Assembly: GCA_937995835.1 (NCBI GenBank)
Contig: CALKIV010000102.1
Span: 1 to 52,844, forward strand
Reading direction: 5' to 3'
Source of the DNA: an uncultured Dysgonomonas sp.
GTDB lineage: Bacteria; Bacteroidota; Bacteroidia; Bacteroidales; Dysgonomonadaceae
DNA length: 52,844 bases
A program made the position numbers and the translations under genes. Below, in pieces: positions 10,118 through 20,600 of this stretch. How positions within the stretch are numbered: position 1 is the stretch's first letter; each line of letters opens with the position of its first letter. Below the pieces are notes generated by a model that had not been told where the DNA came from, did no database searches, and worked only from the letters and a program-made list of their open reading frames with translations.

Positions 10118-13100
10118 CTAGAATGTAATTTGAGCACCAAAAGAAACTTGCTTCATCAAAGGATATCCAATATTTGTTCCCATTTCAGGATCCAGACCCG
10201 GATAATCTGTAATGGTAAGGATATTCTGCATTGACACATAGGCTCTCATCTTTTGTATGTGAAGCTTGCTAGATATTTTCGTAGGTATTTGATAACCTAT
10301 TTGCACATTCTTCAATTTCAAATAATCTCCTTTATACTCGTAAAAGTCTGATCGTTTAGTATTAGAGAATGTCTCACCAAAAGTCAATCTTGGATATTTC
10401 CCATTCAAATTTGTTTTAGAATTTTCAGGATTCAAAGGATCATAGAAATAGTGATCGTTGGCAATATGATCTATTATTCCATAACCATGAGATACGGCTG
10501 TTGTATTGTAATAACCTGTTGTCCATAACAGATGGAAACCTAAAGCTCCTGCCCACTGCATCGAAAAGTCAAAATCTTTATATCTGACTGATAGATTAAG
10601 TCCTAAGTTATATTTGGGAACCGAAGTATGCCCACTAAATTCGCGGTCGTTAGAGTCTCAATAATTTTTATCATCATTTGTATCTGCATAAATAAAATCT
10701 CCATACCACAACTGATTTTTTCCCACCGAGGTTTTTCCATCAAAAGTATACCCATTGGCTAGCATCGCTTTTACCCATTCCATATCTTGTTCGGTACGGA
10801 TCATACCATCTCTAGGACCCGCATTAATATCTACAGTGCCACTACCAGAATATCCTGCACCTGTACCTCTATAAAGTTTATTATAGAATGTTTCTCCTAA
10901 CTTTCGTCCTTCGGCAATGTATCCTCCATTTCCAAAACCTTCTTCTGCAACATCCGAAAAGTTGGTTACGTACGACTCTCTATTTCCGGCTTCATCTAGA
11001 ACCCAGTGAGCATCATATCGTCCCTTGAATTTTGTAACTTCATTGGTTGAATAAGCAAAATTGGCCCCAATGCTATAAGAGAAATCTTTTCCTATATTAT
11101 CTCTCCAATTAAGAGATAGTTCTATTCCTTTATTATTTAACTCTCCTAAATTAGCTTTGGGGGCAGTTACATATCCTGTGGTTAGGTACAAGGCTGGATT
11201 ATAAAGGATATCTGTAGATTTTCTATGGTAATAGTCTATTTCTCCCGAAAGTTTATTGTTGAAAAAACCAAAATCCAGTCCAAGGTCTAATGTGTGTGTT
11301 GTTTCCCAACCAAGATCAAGATTACTCAACTTAGACAACGCTAAACCTTTGGAGGGAACACCATCTACTGTGGCATTCATAATTTTGTATAATGACTGAG
11401 CATCATAATAGCCCACTGCATCATTTCCTGTTTTTCCATATGAGAGACGTAATTTCAGATTAGACAAGTAGTTCACATCATGCATAAAACTCTCTTGGCT
11501 TATGCGCCATGCTCCTGAAACCGCAGGAAACACACCCCATCTTTTATTATTCCCGAACTTAGATGTACCGTCATATCTCATATTAGCTTCGAAAAGATAA
11601 CGATTGGCATAAGCATAATTCAACCGTCCAAAATAAGAAAGACGACTTCTTTGCTTTAGTGATGAGTTAGAGACAGATTCTATGGTTGCATATGATCCCA
11701 GATCGTGGATACCCCAATCTGTAGCCCCTTTCTTTTGCATCTGAGAACTCTTTATTTCATATTGCTGAGATACAAAACCCAAAAGACCACCAAACTCATG
11801 ATCCTTGCCTATCGAACCATTATAGCGAGCTAGTAACTCTGTATCAAAAGTGTGTGAGTATCCTGATTGAACAGTAATGGTCGCATTATCTAGATTACTT
11901 TCTGATCTTCTTACATCATTTACATAATCCCATGTTCCATTTGGACGAGAATAAGACTCTCTATCTGTAAATGCTGGAGCATATCTCGCTGTTCCTTCCA
12001 GAGAAGCCCCTTTTATAGGTGCAAATTTGAAATACGCTGATGTGTTAAGTCTATAAATATAGTGGTGTCCAGTGCCTCCAGCTTCTGCTTGCAATATATT
12101 ATTAGCATTAGAGCTCTCTTCTGCTTCCAAAGCAGGCACACCCCATTTATTAGCTGAACCTGGATAAATACCTGGCGTAGTCATATAGAGACGATTAAAG
12201 GCTGTTGACAAATTCGCCATCCCATTATCTTGACGTTGTCCTGAAATTCGAGTTCCAAGGGTGAACCATTTGTGAATCTTGCTTTCTGCATTTGTTCTAA
12301 AATCAATTCTCTTCATCCCCGAATCAATATTATAACGGCTCATTACTCCTTCATTATCTAAATAACCAAGCGAAACGAGTAGACTGGAAGTGTCACTACT
12401 TTTAGAAAATGACAAATTGTGCTGTTGAGAAAATCCTCGATGAAATATTGCATCAAACCATTCCGTATTTGGGAAAGCCATATAATTAGGCACACCATTC
12501 CCTAGAAGCGAACCGTTTGGATCTAATTTGGCTTGCCTCCATGTATCAATGCTGTTTTGCGAAAATATATTGGTCGCACTTACATTGTCAGTTCCTTCAT
12601 TTACCAATTCCATGTAAGTTGCATAATCACTAATAAATTTCAGATTATTGTATGGACTTTGCACTATACCTGAGAAAGAGTAATTGATCTGAGGCTTTCC
12701 TTTTCCTGTTTTCGTGGTAATGATTATTACTCCATTTGCACCCTTCACCCCATAAATAGCTGTAGAAGCTGCATCCTTAAGCACAGTAATCGACTCTATA
12801 TCATTAGGATTCACATTGGACATACTCCATTCTTGTCCATCTACAAGAATCAGAGGAGAGTTACTACCGTCCGAAGTGTTAAATGTTCCCATACCACGAA
12901 TTCTGATTGACACTGTTTCAGCTCCAGGTTGTCCCGAACCTTGCGTAACATTCATTCCGGCTACTGCTCCACTCAACGAGGCTGCTGTATTAAGAACCGG
13001 CATTCCTTCCATCTTTTCTGCAAAATTAACAGTAGCCACTGAACCTGTTAGATTTGCTTTTTTCATTGTTCCATACCCCACAACAACGACTTCGTCCATT

Positions 13101-13501
13101 TCATTTACCTCTTCTTCCAAGATTATACTAATAGAGATTTTTCCTGCTGTAGGTATCTCCTTAGTCATAAATCCGATATAAGAAACCTCCAACACTGCAT
13201 TATCAGGAACCTGAATCGAAAACAAACCATCCATATCTGAAATGGTTCCTCTCTTTGGATTACCTTTTTCTACAATAGAAGCTCCAATGACAGCTTCTCC
13301 ACTCTGATCAACAATACTACCTGATATTTTTTTTAAGGTAGATTGCGCTACCTTATTCTTATCGCCCACTTCATGTGCAGACAAGGCAATTGGTATACAA
13401 AAAATAGCTAAACAAAGAACACTGATGTTTATTACCCTAAAACATATTTGGGAAACAAAACATCGCAATCTTTCTGGCATAAATTTCGAACATTTTTTCA
13501 T
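10118..13501 (-). pseudogene. SusC/RagA TonB-dependent transporter with an in-frame TGA
   Basis: The frame from 13501 has an N-terminal signal, a carboxypeptidase-regulatory-like domain (ISGSIVDQSGEAVIGASI), a TonB box region (MDEVVVVGYGT), a plug and a large barrel. It ends at a TGA at 10658-10660 after 947 codons, in YADTNDDKNY. The same frame continues without shift through DSNDREFSGHTSVPKYNLGLNL to a proper barrel end with C-terminal Phe at 10118, giving 1127 codons in all. A Gly codon (GGA) is usual at this spot in SusC proteins, so one G-to-T change explains the stop. As read, the protein would lack about 180 C-terminal residues including the final strands. Sequencing error is possible; TGA is a normal stop elsewhere in the window. 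Confidence 0.88.
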
Positions 13502-13538
13502 GGTTTTTCATTTTTAATAATACATAGACAGACTAATC

Positions 13539-13558
13539 TTAGCCAAAAGAATGGCTAA
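13539..13558 (-). promoter_or_regulatory. Stem-loop in the leader of the SusC gene
   Basis: TTAGCC and GGCTAA flank an 8-nt loop, 38 nt upstream of the SusC start, so it would fall in the 5' leader of the transcript. I see no run of U after it. No TAnnTTTG promoter is recognisable between 13502 and 13682. Function is unknown. Confidence 0.3.
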
Positions 13559-13625
13559 TTTCATCATCGCATTTATGTAAACTGAACGACTAAAAGGTTT
13601 TGATTTTAAACAAACTAATTAAGAG

Positions 13626-13644
13626 TAAAATAAGTCTTATTTTA
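13626..13644. other. 19-bp perfect palindrome upstream of SusC
   Basis: TAAAATAAG and CTTATTTTA surround a single base, in the 181-bp spacer between the M14 gene (ends 13683) and SusC. It could be an operator for the operon or a weak terminator after M14; the lack of G/C pairs argues against a strong terminator. Confidence 0.35.
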
Positions 13645-13682
13645 GTCTTTGAATGCTTATAGAACAGAATCAAACGAAGGAA

Positions 13683-14927
13683 TTACTTACCATACAATTT
13701 ATCCCACTGAGAGCGGCCTCCTGTTCTGAAAAGAAATTTCATTGCTTCTTGATGAGCAACAAGTTCTGATCGAAGAATATCTTGAGGAGTGCGCAAGACT
13801 GGATCCCCATTATCGTACATTCCGGAGTATCCATGACTAGTATTTTCAACAGTAACACACAAGGCTCCACAATGAGAATTCAAAGCTGAGTTGAGATTAA
13901 AACCGGCGATACCATTTGCATCCTTTCCATCTGTCTCTATTGCTAAATCCTCCGTCTTTTTCAATTTTTCTTCTGTCAACTTTGTATGAATTGATGTATA
14001 TAAATCTCTCCACACAGGCACCAAACCTATTTCACAGTTAGGTAAAAGCACTTGCATAAAATAATTGTCCATAGGCACACCTGTATGCATATTCATAACC
14101 AAATCAGGTTTTTCCTTTTCTGTTAAATCATAGAGCATTTGTGTCTCGGGCTGAACTTTCCCCAAAAAGTTATCATGCATAATATTCACCCCATTATCAT
14201 TAGGATAACCTCCGGGAAACTCGAACATCGAAAAGTCCATCGGTATATATTCTTTTACATTAGGCCAACCAATCAGTTTCCCCCCATCTCTTCCTCCTGT
14301 ATTTAGATATTCATGTGCTAAATAAGCATCACCTCCATAGCCCTTATGGCTTTCCATGCGTATTGGGAGACGAGCACGTCCATCAGGATTTACTAAAGGG
14401 ACAAGCACTATTCTGTCAATAGAGTCTAACATTGATACAATTTCCGGCCATTCTTGACCATTTAGGTCTTTACCCGTCTCGAACACTGATATCAAGTTAA
14501 TCGTTCCCATTATTCCCTCTAACTCGATACCATGCACTCCCCCCAGACCTAAATAAACAGTATTCTCATGATCGGGACCTCTATATGCTTCTAGATTTCC
14601 TATGGAAACAGCTCCCGAATAGGTTGTAGTGCCTCCACCTTGACGAGGCCTTCCATAAAAAACAGCTTGTATGGGACGTCCTCCAGCCGAAGTGCCAATG
14701 GTTTCATAAGTCCCTTTGCGAATATTTTTTTTGAGGTATTCATCCACCTCATTAATAGACGCTATCCAAAAAGGTGGAATATTTTCCGCTTCTTGCAGAT
14801 ATGCTTCAGGAATATTAAATTTCTTCTCTTCTTCTTTAGGTTTTTCTTTGGAACAAGAACTTCCTAAAATAAGCAGTGCTATAGAGAAAATAACACCAGC
14901 TTTTGTTAACAATCGGTTGTTTTTCAT
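13683..14927 (-). CDS. M14-family zinc carboxypeptidase-like lipoprotein
   Basis: A 414-residue protein with a lipobox (LILGSSC, Cys25) and an M14 peptidase fold. Zinc ligands are visible as H132 and E135 in GVHGIELEG and H281 in NMHTGVP. The candidate general base is E361 in VTVENTSHG, and NPDGR (180-184) is the usual conserved block. M14 enzymes remove C-terminal residues or, in some branches, hydrolyse other amide bonds. It sits inside the PUL between a lyase and susC, so it may trim peptide from a proteoglycan or a peptide-decorated glycan. This is inference; the specificity pocket cannot be read. Confidence 0.88.
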   Translation of the reverse strand: MKNNRLLTKAGVIFSIALLILGSSCSKEKPKEEEKKFNIPEAYLQEAENIPPFWIASINEVDEYLKKNIRKGTYETIGTSAGGRPIQAVFYGRPRQGGGTTTYSGAVSIGNLEAYRGPDHENTVYLGLGGVHGIELEGIMGTINLISVFETGKDLNGQEWPEIVSMLDSIDRIVLVPLVNPDGRARLPIRMESHKGYGGDAYLAHEYLNTGGRDGGKLIGWPNVKEYIPMDFSMFEFPGGYPNDNGVNIMHDNFLGKVQPETQMLYDLTEKEKPDLVMNMHTGVPMDNYFMQVLLPNCEIGLVPVWRDLYTSIHTKLTEEKLKKTEDLAIETDGKDANGIAGFNLNSALNSHCGALCVTVENTSHGYSGMYDNGDPVLRTPQDILRSELVAHQEAMKFLFRTGGRSQWDKLYGK

Positions 14928-14969
14928 CTTTTTCTTTTTAAAAGTTCACAAAACTATCTTTTGGTCGTC

Positions 14970-14977
14970 CAAACATA
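14970..14977 (-). promoter_or_regulatory. Possible -7 box for the M14 gene
   Basis: TATGTTTG on the minus strand fits TAnnTTTG and lies 43 bp upstream of the M14 start. No TTTG lies at the expected -33 distance, so it is only a half-match. Confidence 0.3.
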
Positions 14978-15066
14978 GTTGTGACCGTTAATCATAAATT
15001 TAAAATATGACAATAATTTATATTCTTTGCTTAGTTGTTTTAAATTCAGGTTTTCATCGCGCAGAA

Positions 15067-17298
15067 CTATTCACCAAGATTCGTTGTTAATATCTGTTTT
15101 CCTTTTTCAGAAATGGACATATGACCTCCGTGTGACTGCTCTAGATCAAATATTACTTGATAGCTCTTTCCATTGTACTCAAAACCAAGTTCTATCGATT
15201 TTTCATTTTTAATCAACTGCGTATCAGGCAGTGATTGTAGAGAGTGATCTCCAACTTGGATTATATGCAAAAAATAATCTTGTGTTTGATCTTGAGTTGG
15301 CATAATCTCAACTCTCCATTGCCCCAATTGAGGATGTGTATCATCTGGTGTCCAATGACGAAGGGCATAATTCCAGTCTTCAGGTGTCAGGATAGGCAAT
15401 GTCCAGTTCTTACCTCCTGACCAAAACTGTTTTCCTGGTCCTCCAATCTTATTGAGAGCTGGCTGCTCAGGTAGTAAAGTTCTACAAATAAGCTTCCCTC
15501 CCTCTGACTCTTCTGAAAACTCTTGTTGATTCAACAGCTCCGGCTCAGCAACAGTATGAAGCAACCATTTTTTCTGGTAAGTTGAGTCTGTAGATACGAC
15601 TCTATCTAAAACGATAAATACATCTGGCAATATATAAACAAACTCTCTGAGTACTTGAGATGCTTTGTCTTTATGATAAGACTCCGTCGCATCTGAGGCG
15701 AGATAAACAAATTCATTATTATTTTTGAAGGATAAGACCTTAGAACCTAACACCTTACACTGGCCTCCATCATTAGGAACAGGCTCGTTTTTATTTTCTG
15801 ATAATGCAGCACCTCCCCAATAATCAGGCATCTCTTCTCCAGGCATCTCAATCAATATGCAATTGTGGGCTACAGTCCTTGCAAAGTAGTGAGATAAATG
15901 CAAACCAGGCTGAGGACGTGTTCCTGAATCTAATGCTCTATATCCATTTTTATAAATAACAAAGTTGTTATTGTCAAAATGCTTATGTTGTGTAAAGATA
16001 CCACCAGACGAAAACAAAGCATAAGTATCATTGTCTCCTACTCCGGAACGCATAAATACTTGTCCCATTTTTTCGAAAAACATAGCAGATGCAGAACTAG
16101 TATCCTCTGAAGTATTTAAGATTATATCAGGCTCAGGCTTGGATACAAAAAATCTAATAAATGGCATTGTCTCCACTTTTCGTGGCTTGGTCTTTTGTTT
16201 CATTCTTTCAGCCCTTTCAACAAAAGCTGAATTATCTTTTCCATAGAAATGTATTAGTTGAGTGATATGCATATTCATATCCTCAGTTGGCAACTCACAC
16301 GAATAGTGCCTTACATCTCCAAATCCGAATTCTCTGTTTTGAGGCAACCAGTTCCAATCCATATAATTTAAGATTTGTCTCACGTATGTCCATTGACTAG
16401 CCATATCTTGATTTGTTGCAGATTGGAATGTATGGAAAAAATTAAATTCAGCCCAAGGATAGAATCGGAAAGCGTATTCCATACATGCAGTTGAAGCCCC
16501 TCCTATATCTCCTGACATATTCTCTCTGTATTTTAAGAGTTTGATATGATCATCATAACCCTTAAGTAGCATTTTCTCCGCCAAGAGGTCGTCAACTCCT
16601 GTTTTATGAAACACAAGACCTGCATACCAAGGCAATACCGGAGGACCGTAGAAGCCTGATGCATAATCTCCTGTATTTTCTCTAAAAAAAGGCTTCCTAA
16701 CTCCATCATAAACAATTCCATCAATGGCTCTAATCAATGATTGCCCAATTTCCACTTGTTCCTCTCGTGCTAGCTCATTATATATCCAATCGTATGCACA
16801 TAATGTTCCTATCTGTGAGAATGCATACCAATGAATATTTAAACCGGCATCAATTCGCAAATGATAATAATCCACTACCGCTTTCAATACATTTTTAGAA
16901 AAATCCAGATATTTTTTTTCACCATATAAATGATATAACAATGCTGATTCAGCAGCTAAAAAACCGTATTGATTGTCTTCATTTGGAGCACCTCCAGCTT
17001 CATATGGATTAATCCAGTCTATTTCTTTATCAATGATGGTATCTATCCTTAATTTCATTTCTTTTAATGATTCTTTTTCATCTCCAAAAGCTCGTTCTTT
17101 AGTAGCCTCAAGAGTTGACTTATTGAAAAAAAGACGAGGATGACTTTCCATTATATTCTTTTCCCAATTTTCAAATATTTGCCGATCTATAGCTCTTAAA
17201 CAATTTCCTTGAGTACTTCCCGACACACATACCGTTGCACTTAAGCTAAAGCACATGAATAGAATAAGAGAACATAAATTCATTCGTTGTGATTTCAT
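15067..17298 (-). CDS. Heparinase II/III-superfamily lyase
   Basis: A 743-residue exported lyase (signal MKSQRMNLCSLILFMCFSLS). The architecture is that of its paralogue at 6022-8244: an alpha-helical toroid with HPRLFFNKSTLE near the mature start, then the C-terminal domain with TQHKHFDNNNF near residue 436 and TVAHNC near 477. It is encoded upstream of M14, probably as the first gene of the left-going cluster, and is divergent from the hybrid regulator. A -7-like box and a palindrome lie in its leader. Two related lyases bracketing susCD suggests duplication followed by specialisation for polymer versus oligomer or for different linkages. Substrate unproven. Confidence 0.85.
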   Translation of the reverse strand: MKSQRMNLCSLILFMCFSLSATVCVSGSTQGNCLRAIDRQIFENWEKNIMESHPRLFFNKSTLEATKERAFGDEKESLKEMKLRIDTIIDKEIDWINPYEAGGAPNEDNQYGFLAAESALLYHLYGEKKYLDFSKNVLKAVVDYYHLRIDAGLNIHWYAFSQIGTLCAYDWIYNELAREEQVEIGQSLIRAIDGIVYDGVRKPFFRENTGDYASGFYGPPVLPWYAGLVFHKTGVDDLLAEKMLLKGYDDHIKLLKYRENMSGDIGGASTACMEYAFRFYPWAEFNFFHTFQSATNQDMASQWTYVRQILNYMDWNWLPQNREFGFGDVRHYSCELPTEDMNMHITQLIHFYGKDNSAFVERAERMKQKTKPRKVETMPFIRFFVSKPEPDIILNTSEDTSSASAMFFEKMGQVFMRSGVGDNDTYALFSSGGIFTQHKHFDNNNFVIYKNGYRALDSGTRPQPGLHLSHYFARTVAHNCILIEMPGEEMPDYWGGAALSENKNEPVPNDGGQCKVLGSKVLSFKNNNEFVYLASDATESYHKDKASQVLREFVYILPDVFIVLDRVVSTDSTYQKKWLLHTVAEPELLNQQEFSEESEGGKLICRTLLPEQPALNKIGGPGKQFWSGGKNWTLPILTPEDWNYALRHWTPDDTHPQLGQWRVEIMPTQDQTQDYFLHIIQVGDHSLQSLPDTQLIKNEKSIELGFEYNGKSYQVIFDLEQSHGGHMSISEKGKQILTTNLGE

Positions 17299-17331
17299 TA
17301 CTATTTCAATTTAGGTAAGAATTACTTTCAA

Positions 17332-17346
17332 TTCACATGATGTGAA
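17332..17346. promoter_or_regulatory. 15-bp palindrome (candidate operator) in the lyase leader
   Basis: TTCACATGATGTGAA is a perfect palindrome around one central base. It lies 34 bp before the lyase start and downstream of the -7-like box at 17363-17370, near the predicted start of transcription. That is a position where a repressor such as a LacI or Crp/Fnr-type protein could bind. The regulator is unknown. Confidence 0.45.
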
Positions 17347-17362
17347 CAATTGCTTTTCGAGA

Positions 17363-17370
17363 CAAATATA
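17363..17370 (-). promoter_or_regulatory. Possible -7 box for the lyase gene
   Basis: TATATTTG on the minus strand fits TAnnTTTG, 65 bp upstream of the lyase ATG. A TTTG at -33 is not at the right distance, as is common for PUL promoters that depend on an activator such as the divergent hybrid sensor. Confidence 0.4.
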
Positions 17371-17507
17371 AGCTACTCATTACTAACAGCATGTAAAACA
17401 ACGTACATTCTATCCCTATATAGTACTAGCAAATATCAAAAGTATTTTATTGCACCCTTATGAACGATATTACACTCAACAGCTGACACTTTATGAGATA
17501 ATTTCAA

Positions 17508-17515
17508 TAGATTTG
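17508..17515 (+). promoter_or_regulatory. Possible -7 box for the hybrid sensor gene
   Basis: TAGATTTG matches TAnnTTTG about 90 bp upstream of the ATG at 17606. No clear -33 box. A GGAG ribosome-binding sequence precedes the start codon. Confidence 0.4.
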
Positions 17516-17605
17516 TAGATAGAATTATTACGACAACCTTAGATTTTATATTACCTCAGCTGAAGAAGTTTTGAATGTGTCTTCAACTAAATAGGAGAAA
17601 CAACT

Positions 17606-20600
17606 ATGAACTTAAAGATAAACACCTTAGTATTATTGCTATGTTGCTATTGTTTTGCATTTAGCAATAATGATATATATTTTCATAAGATAAGTGTAGA
17701 ACAAGGACTGTCACAGTTTTCCGTCATAACCATTTATCAAGATGAGTTTGGTTCACTGTGGTTTGGCACACGCGAGGGAGTTAATAAATATAATGGTAAC
17801 TCGATAGAAGTCATTCTGCCTACTCTGACAAATTCTAAGATTCCCGAAAATATTATTTTAAACATTTGTGGTGACCACCAAGGACATGTATATATACAAT
17901 CTCAAAATGGCGTCAATGAATACAATTTACACACATCAACCATAAGATCTATTATACAAAACAGTGTTAATGCTATTGCTTATGGCTCTCACAATTTATG
18001 GATTGCTGAAAATAATATTCTTTTTAGTTATAAGGATGGAACTAAAAAAGAATACTCTAGAATTGAAAGTATAGGTTCCCCAATATGTTCGATTACCGAA
18101 ACCTCCGATGAGAACATTTATCTAGGAACAATATCCTCTGGCGTATATATTATAAATAAGAAGAAGGAAGTTATACAAATACTGCCAAACGCTAGTCAAG
18201 TTTCCAGTATTTTTGAAGATAGTAAAAAAAATAAATGGATTGCCACCTGTGAAGAGGGTGTGTACAAAATAGACACCAACCAAAGCATCACAAACTACAG
18301 GGCAAATTCGGCAGTGCCAGAACAATCTATCTCATCGAACTACGTAAGAGCTATTTGTGAAGACAATAAAGAGACAATATGGATAGGAAGTGATAAGGGT
18401 CTTGACAAACTCATTCCCACGAGTGACAGCTTCACTCATTATAATGCAGAAAAAAACACATCGCTTTTTTTATCAAATGAATCTGTTTGGGCACTAACAA
18501 AAGACAGTTATGGTACAATATGGATAGGTACCTACTTTGGAGGTGTTAATTATTTCAATCCAGAGGCGAATTTTTACACCTATCATGACCTTCAAAATGG
18601 TTCTTTTCTCAATAAACCATTTCCAATAATCAGTAATATTATAAGACATGATCAACAGTCCATTTTTTTATGTACAGAAGGAAGTGGATTAGTTTATTAT
18701 GATCTTTCAACCAAAAGGTATAATGTTTTCTTGTCGGACAAAAATAAACCTAATAGTCTAATCGCAAATAATATAAAGGCTGCTTACTATGACAAACCGA
18801 ACAATGAACTTTGGCTAGGCACTCACCTAGGGGGTGTTTGTATGCTAAACACTAAAAAGTGGGAATTTTCGAAACTCCCTAATATAAGGGCTCAATGGCC
18901 TAAAGCGAATAATGTACATGCAATACTACCTTATAAAGAAGATCTCCTGATAGCTACTCAGAATGGACTTTTCGTCTTGGATAAGAAACTTCAAAATTTC
19001 ACTCTTTTTAGTGAGAAGTTACACAAAGTCGCCAAGTTTATTCATGATATCAAGATAGATAAATATCAAAACTTATGGGTTGCAACCATAGATGGAATGT
19101 ATAAATACAACTTACAAACCGAAGAGATAGAAAGCTTTCACTACAAGATAGATATTCCCAATAGTCTGAGTAACAATAACGTTACAAAGATCTATATAGA
19201 TAGTAAAGATCGAATATGGATAGCGACAAGTGGTGGAGGAATAAATCTTTACAATGAGGATCACAAAGCATTTAAGCGATACAACAAAGAGAACTACAAC
19301 CTATTCAATAATCATGTAAGCAACATCAGTGAATCTGGCTCAGGCAAGCTACTCATAGCCACAACTCAAGGATTGTCAATTCTTGACACCGAGGCTGACA
19401 AGATATATAATTGGGGAGTAAACAATAAATTTCCTCTAAACTCTCTGTATAATGGAGGAATGTATGTGGATAAAGACAAACAACTATTTATTGCTGGAAT
19501 GAATGGTTTAGTTTCTTTCTATGAAGAAAATTTATTAATGCCGGACAATCCGAAATTGAAGCTAAGATTAGTGAAGTTGGAAATCAATAACACACCAATC
19601 AGTGTAGGCGACGGAAGTGGAATTTTGAAAGAATCTTTAGCTTATACTGATGCTATCAATTTAGATGACAAGCATAAAACAATTATGATTGAATTTGCTT
19701 CTGATAATTATACGCTATCAAAATCTCCTATATATCGGTATCGATTAAATGAAAACACATCGTGGGCAGAACTACCTTCGGGAGTAAGATCACTAAACTT
19801 TACAAATCTCAAATCTGGTGATTACAATTTAGTGATTGAGGGAATACATCCAGATAATCTCTCAACTATTGCGTCAGCAAGTCTTGATCTTTTCATCTCT
19901 CCTCCACTATACAAAACATGGTATGCATACCTCTTTTATATCACACTCATAATAATTATTATATCCAGTTACATTCGATTTACCCATTCAAAACTCATAT
20001 TAGAAAACACGCTAGAAAAAGAAAGAATAGAAAAAGATCATATCGAAAAAGTTAATCAATCGAAACTTCGTTTTTTCACCAATATATCTCATGAATTTCG
20101 TACTCCTCTCACTCTTATCAGTGGACAGATAGATTTGCTCTTACAGACCCAAAACATTCAACCCTCAATTTATAATCGTATACTAAGTATTAAACGCAAC
20201 ACCAATAACATGCAAAACTTAGCAAACGAATTACTTGAATTTAGAAAAATAGAACAAGGCTATTTAAGGCTTAAGGTTTCGAAATTTAATTTTGCTAAAT
20301 TTATTAACGAAGTATATTTATCTTTTTTAGAATATGCCAAATTCAGAAGTATAAATTTCAATTTCGATTGCCAAGATGATAATATTGACTTGTGGTTTGA
20401 CAACACACAGATGCAAAAAGTATTTTCTAATATTTTTTCTAATGCTTTTAAATATACCTCAAAAGGTGGTTTTATTAGCACTTTGGTGAGACAAGATGAA
20501 AAGACCGTTACGGTACAAATAATAGATAGTGGTATAGGAATAAGTACGAAAGACATCCAGAAAATATTTGAGCGTTTCTATCAGATTGACAATGGAGAAT

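Noticed and set aside
10658..10660. TGA in SusC read as selenocysteine or as glycine (alternative code)
   Set aside because: Other genes here end in TGA (integrase, psd), no SECIS-like structure is seen, and SusC proteins do not contain selenocysteine.
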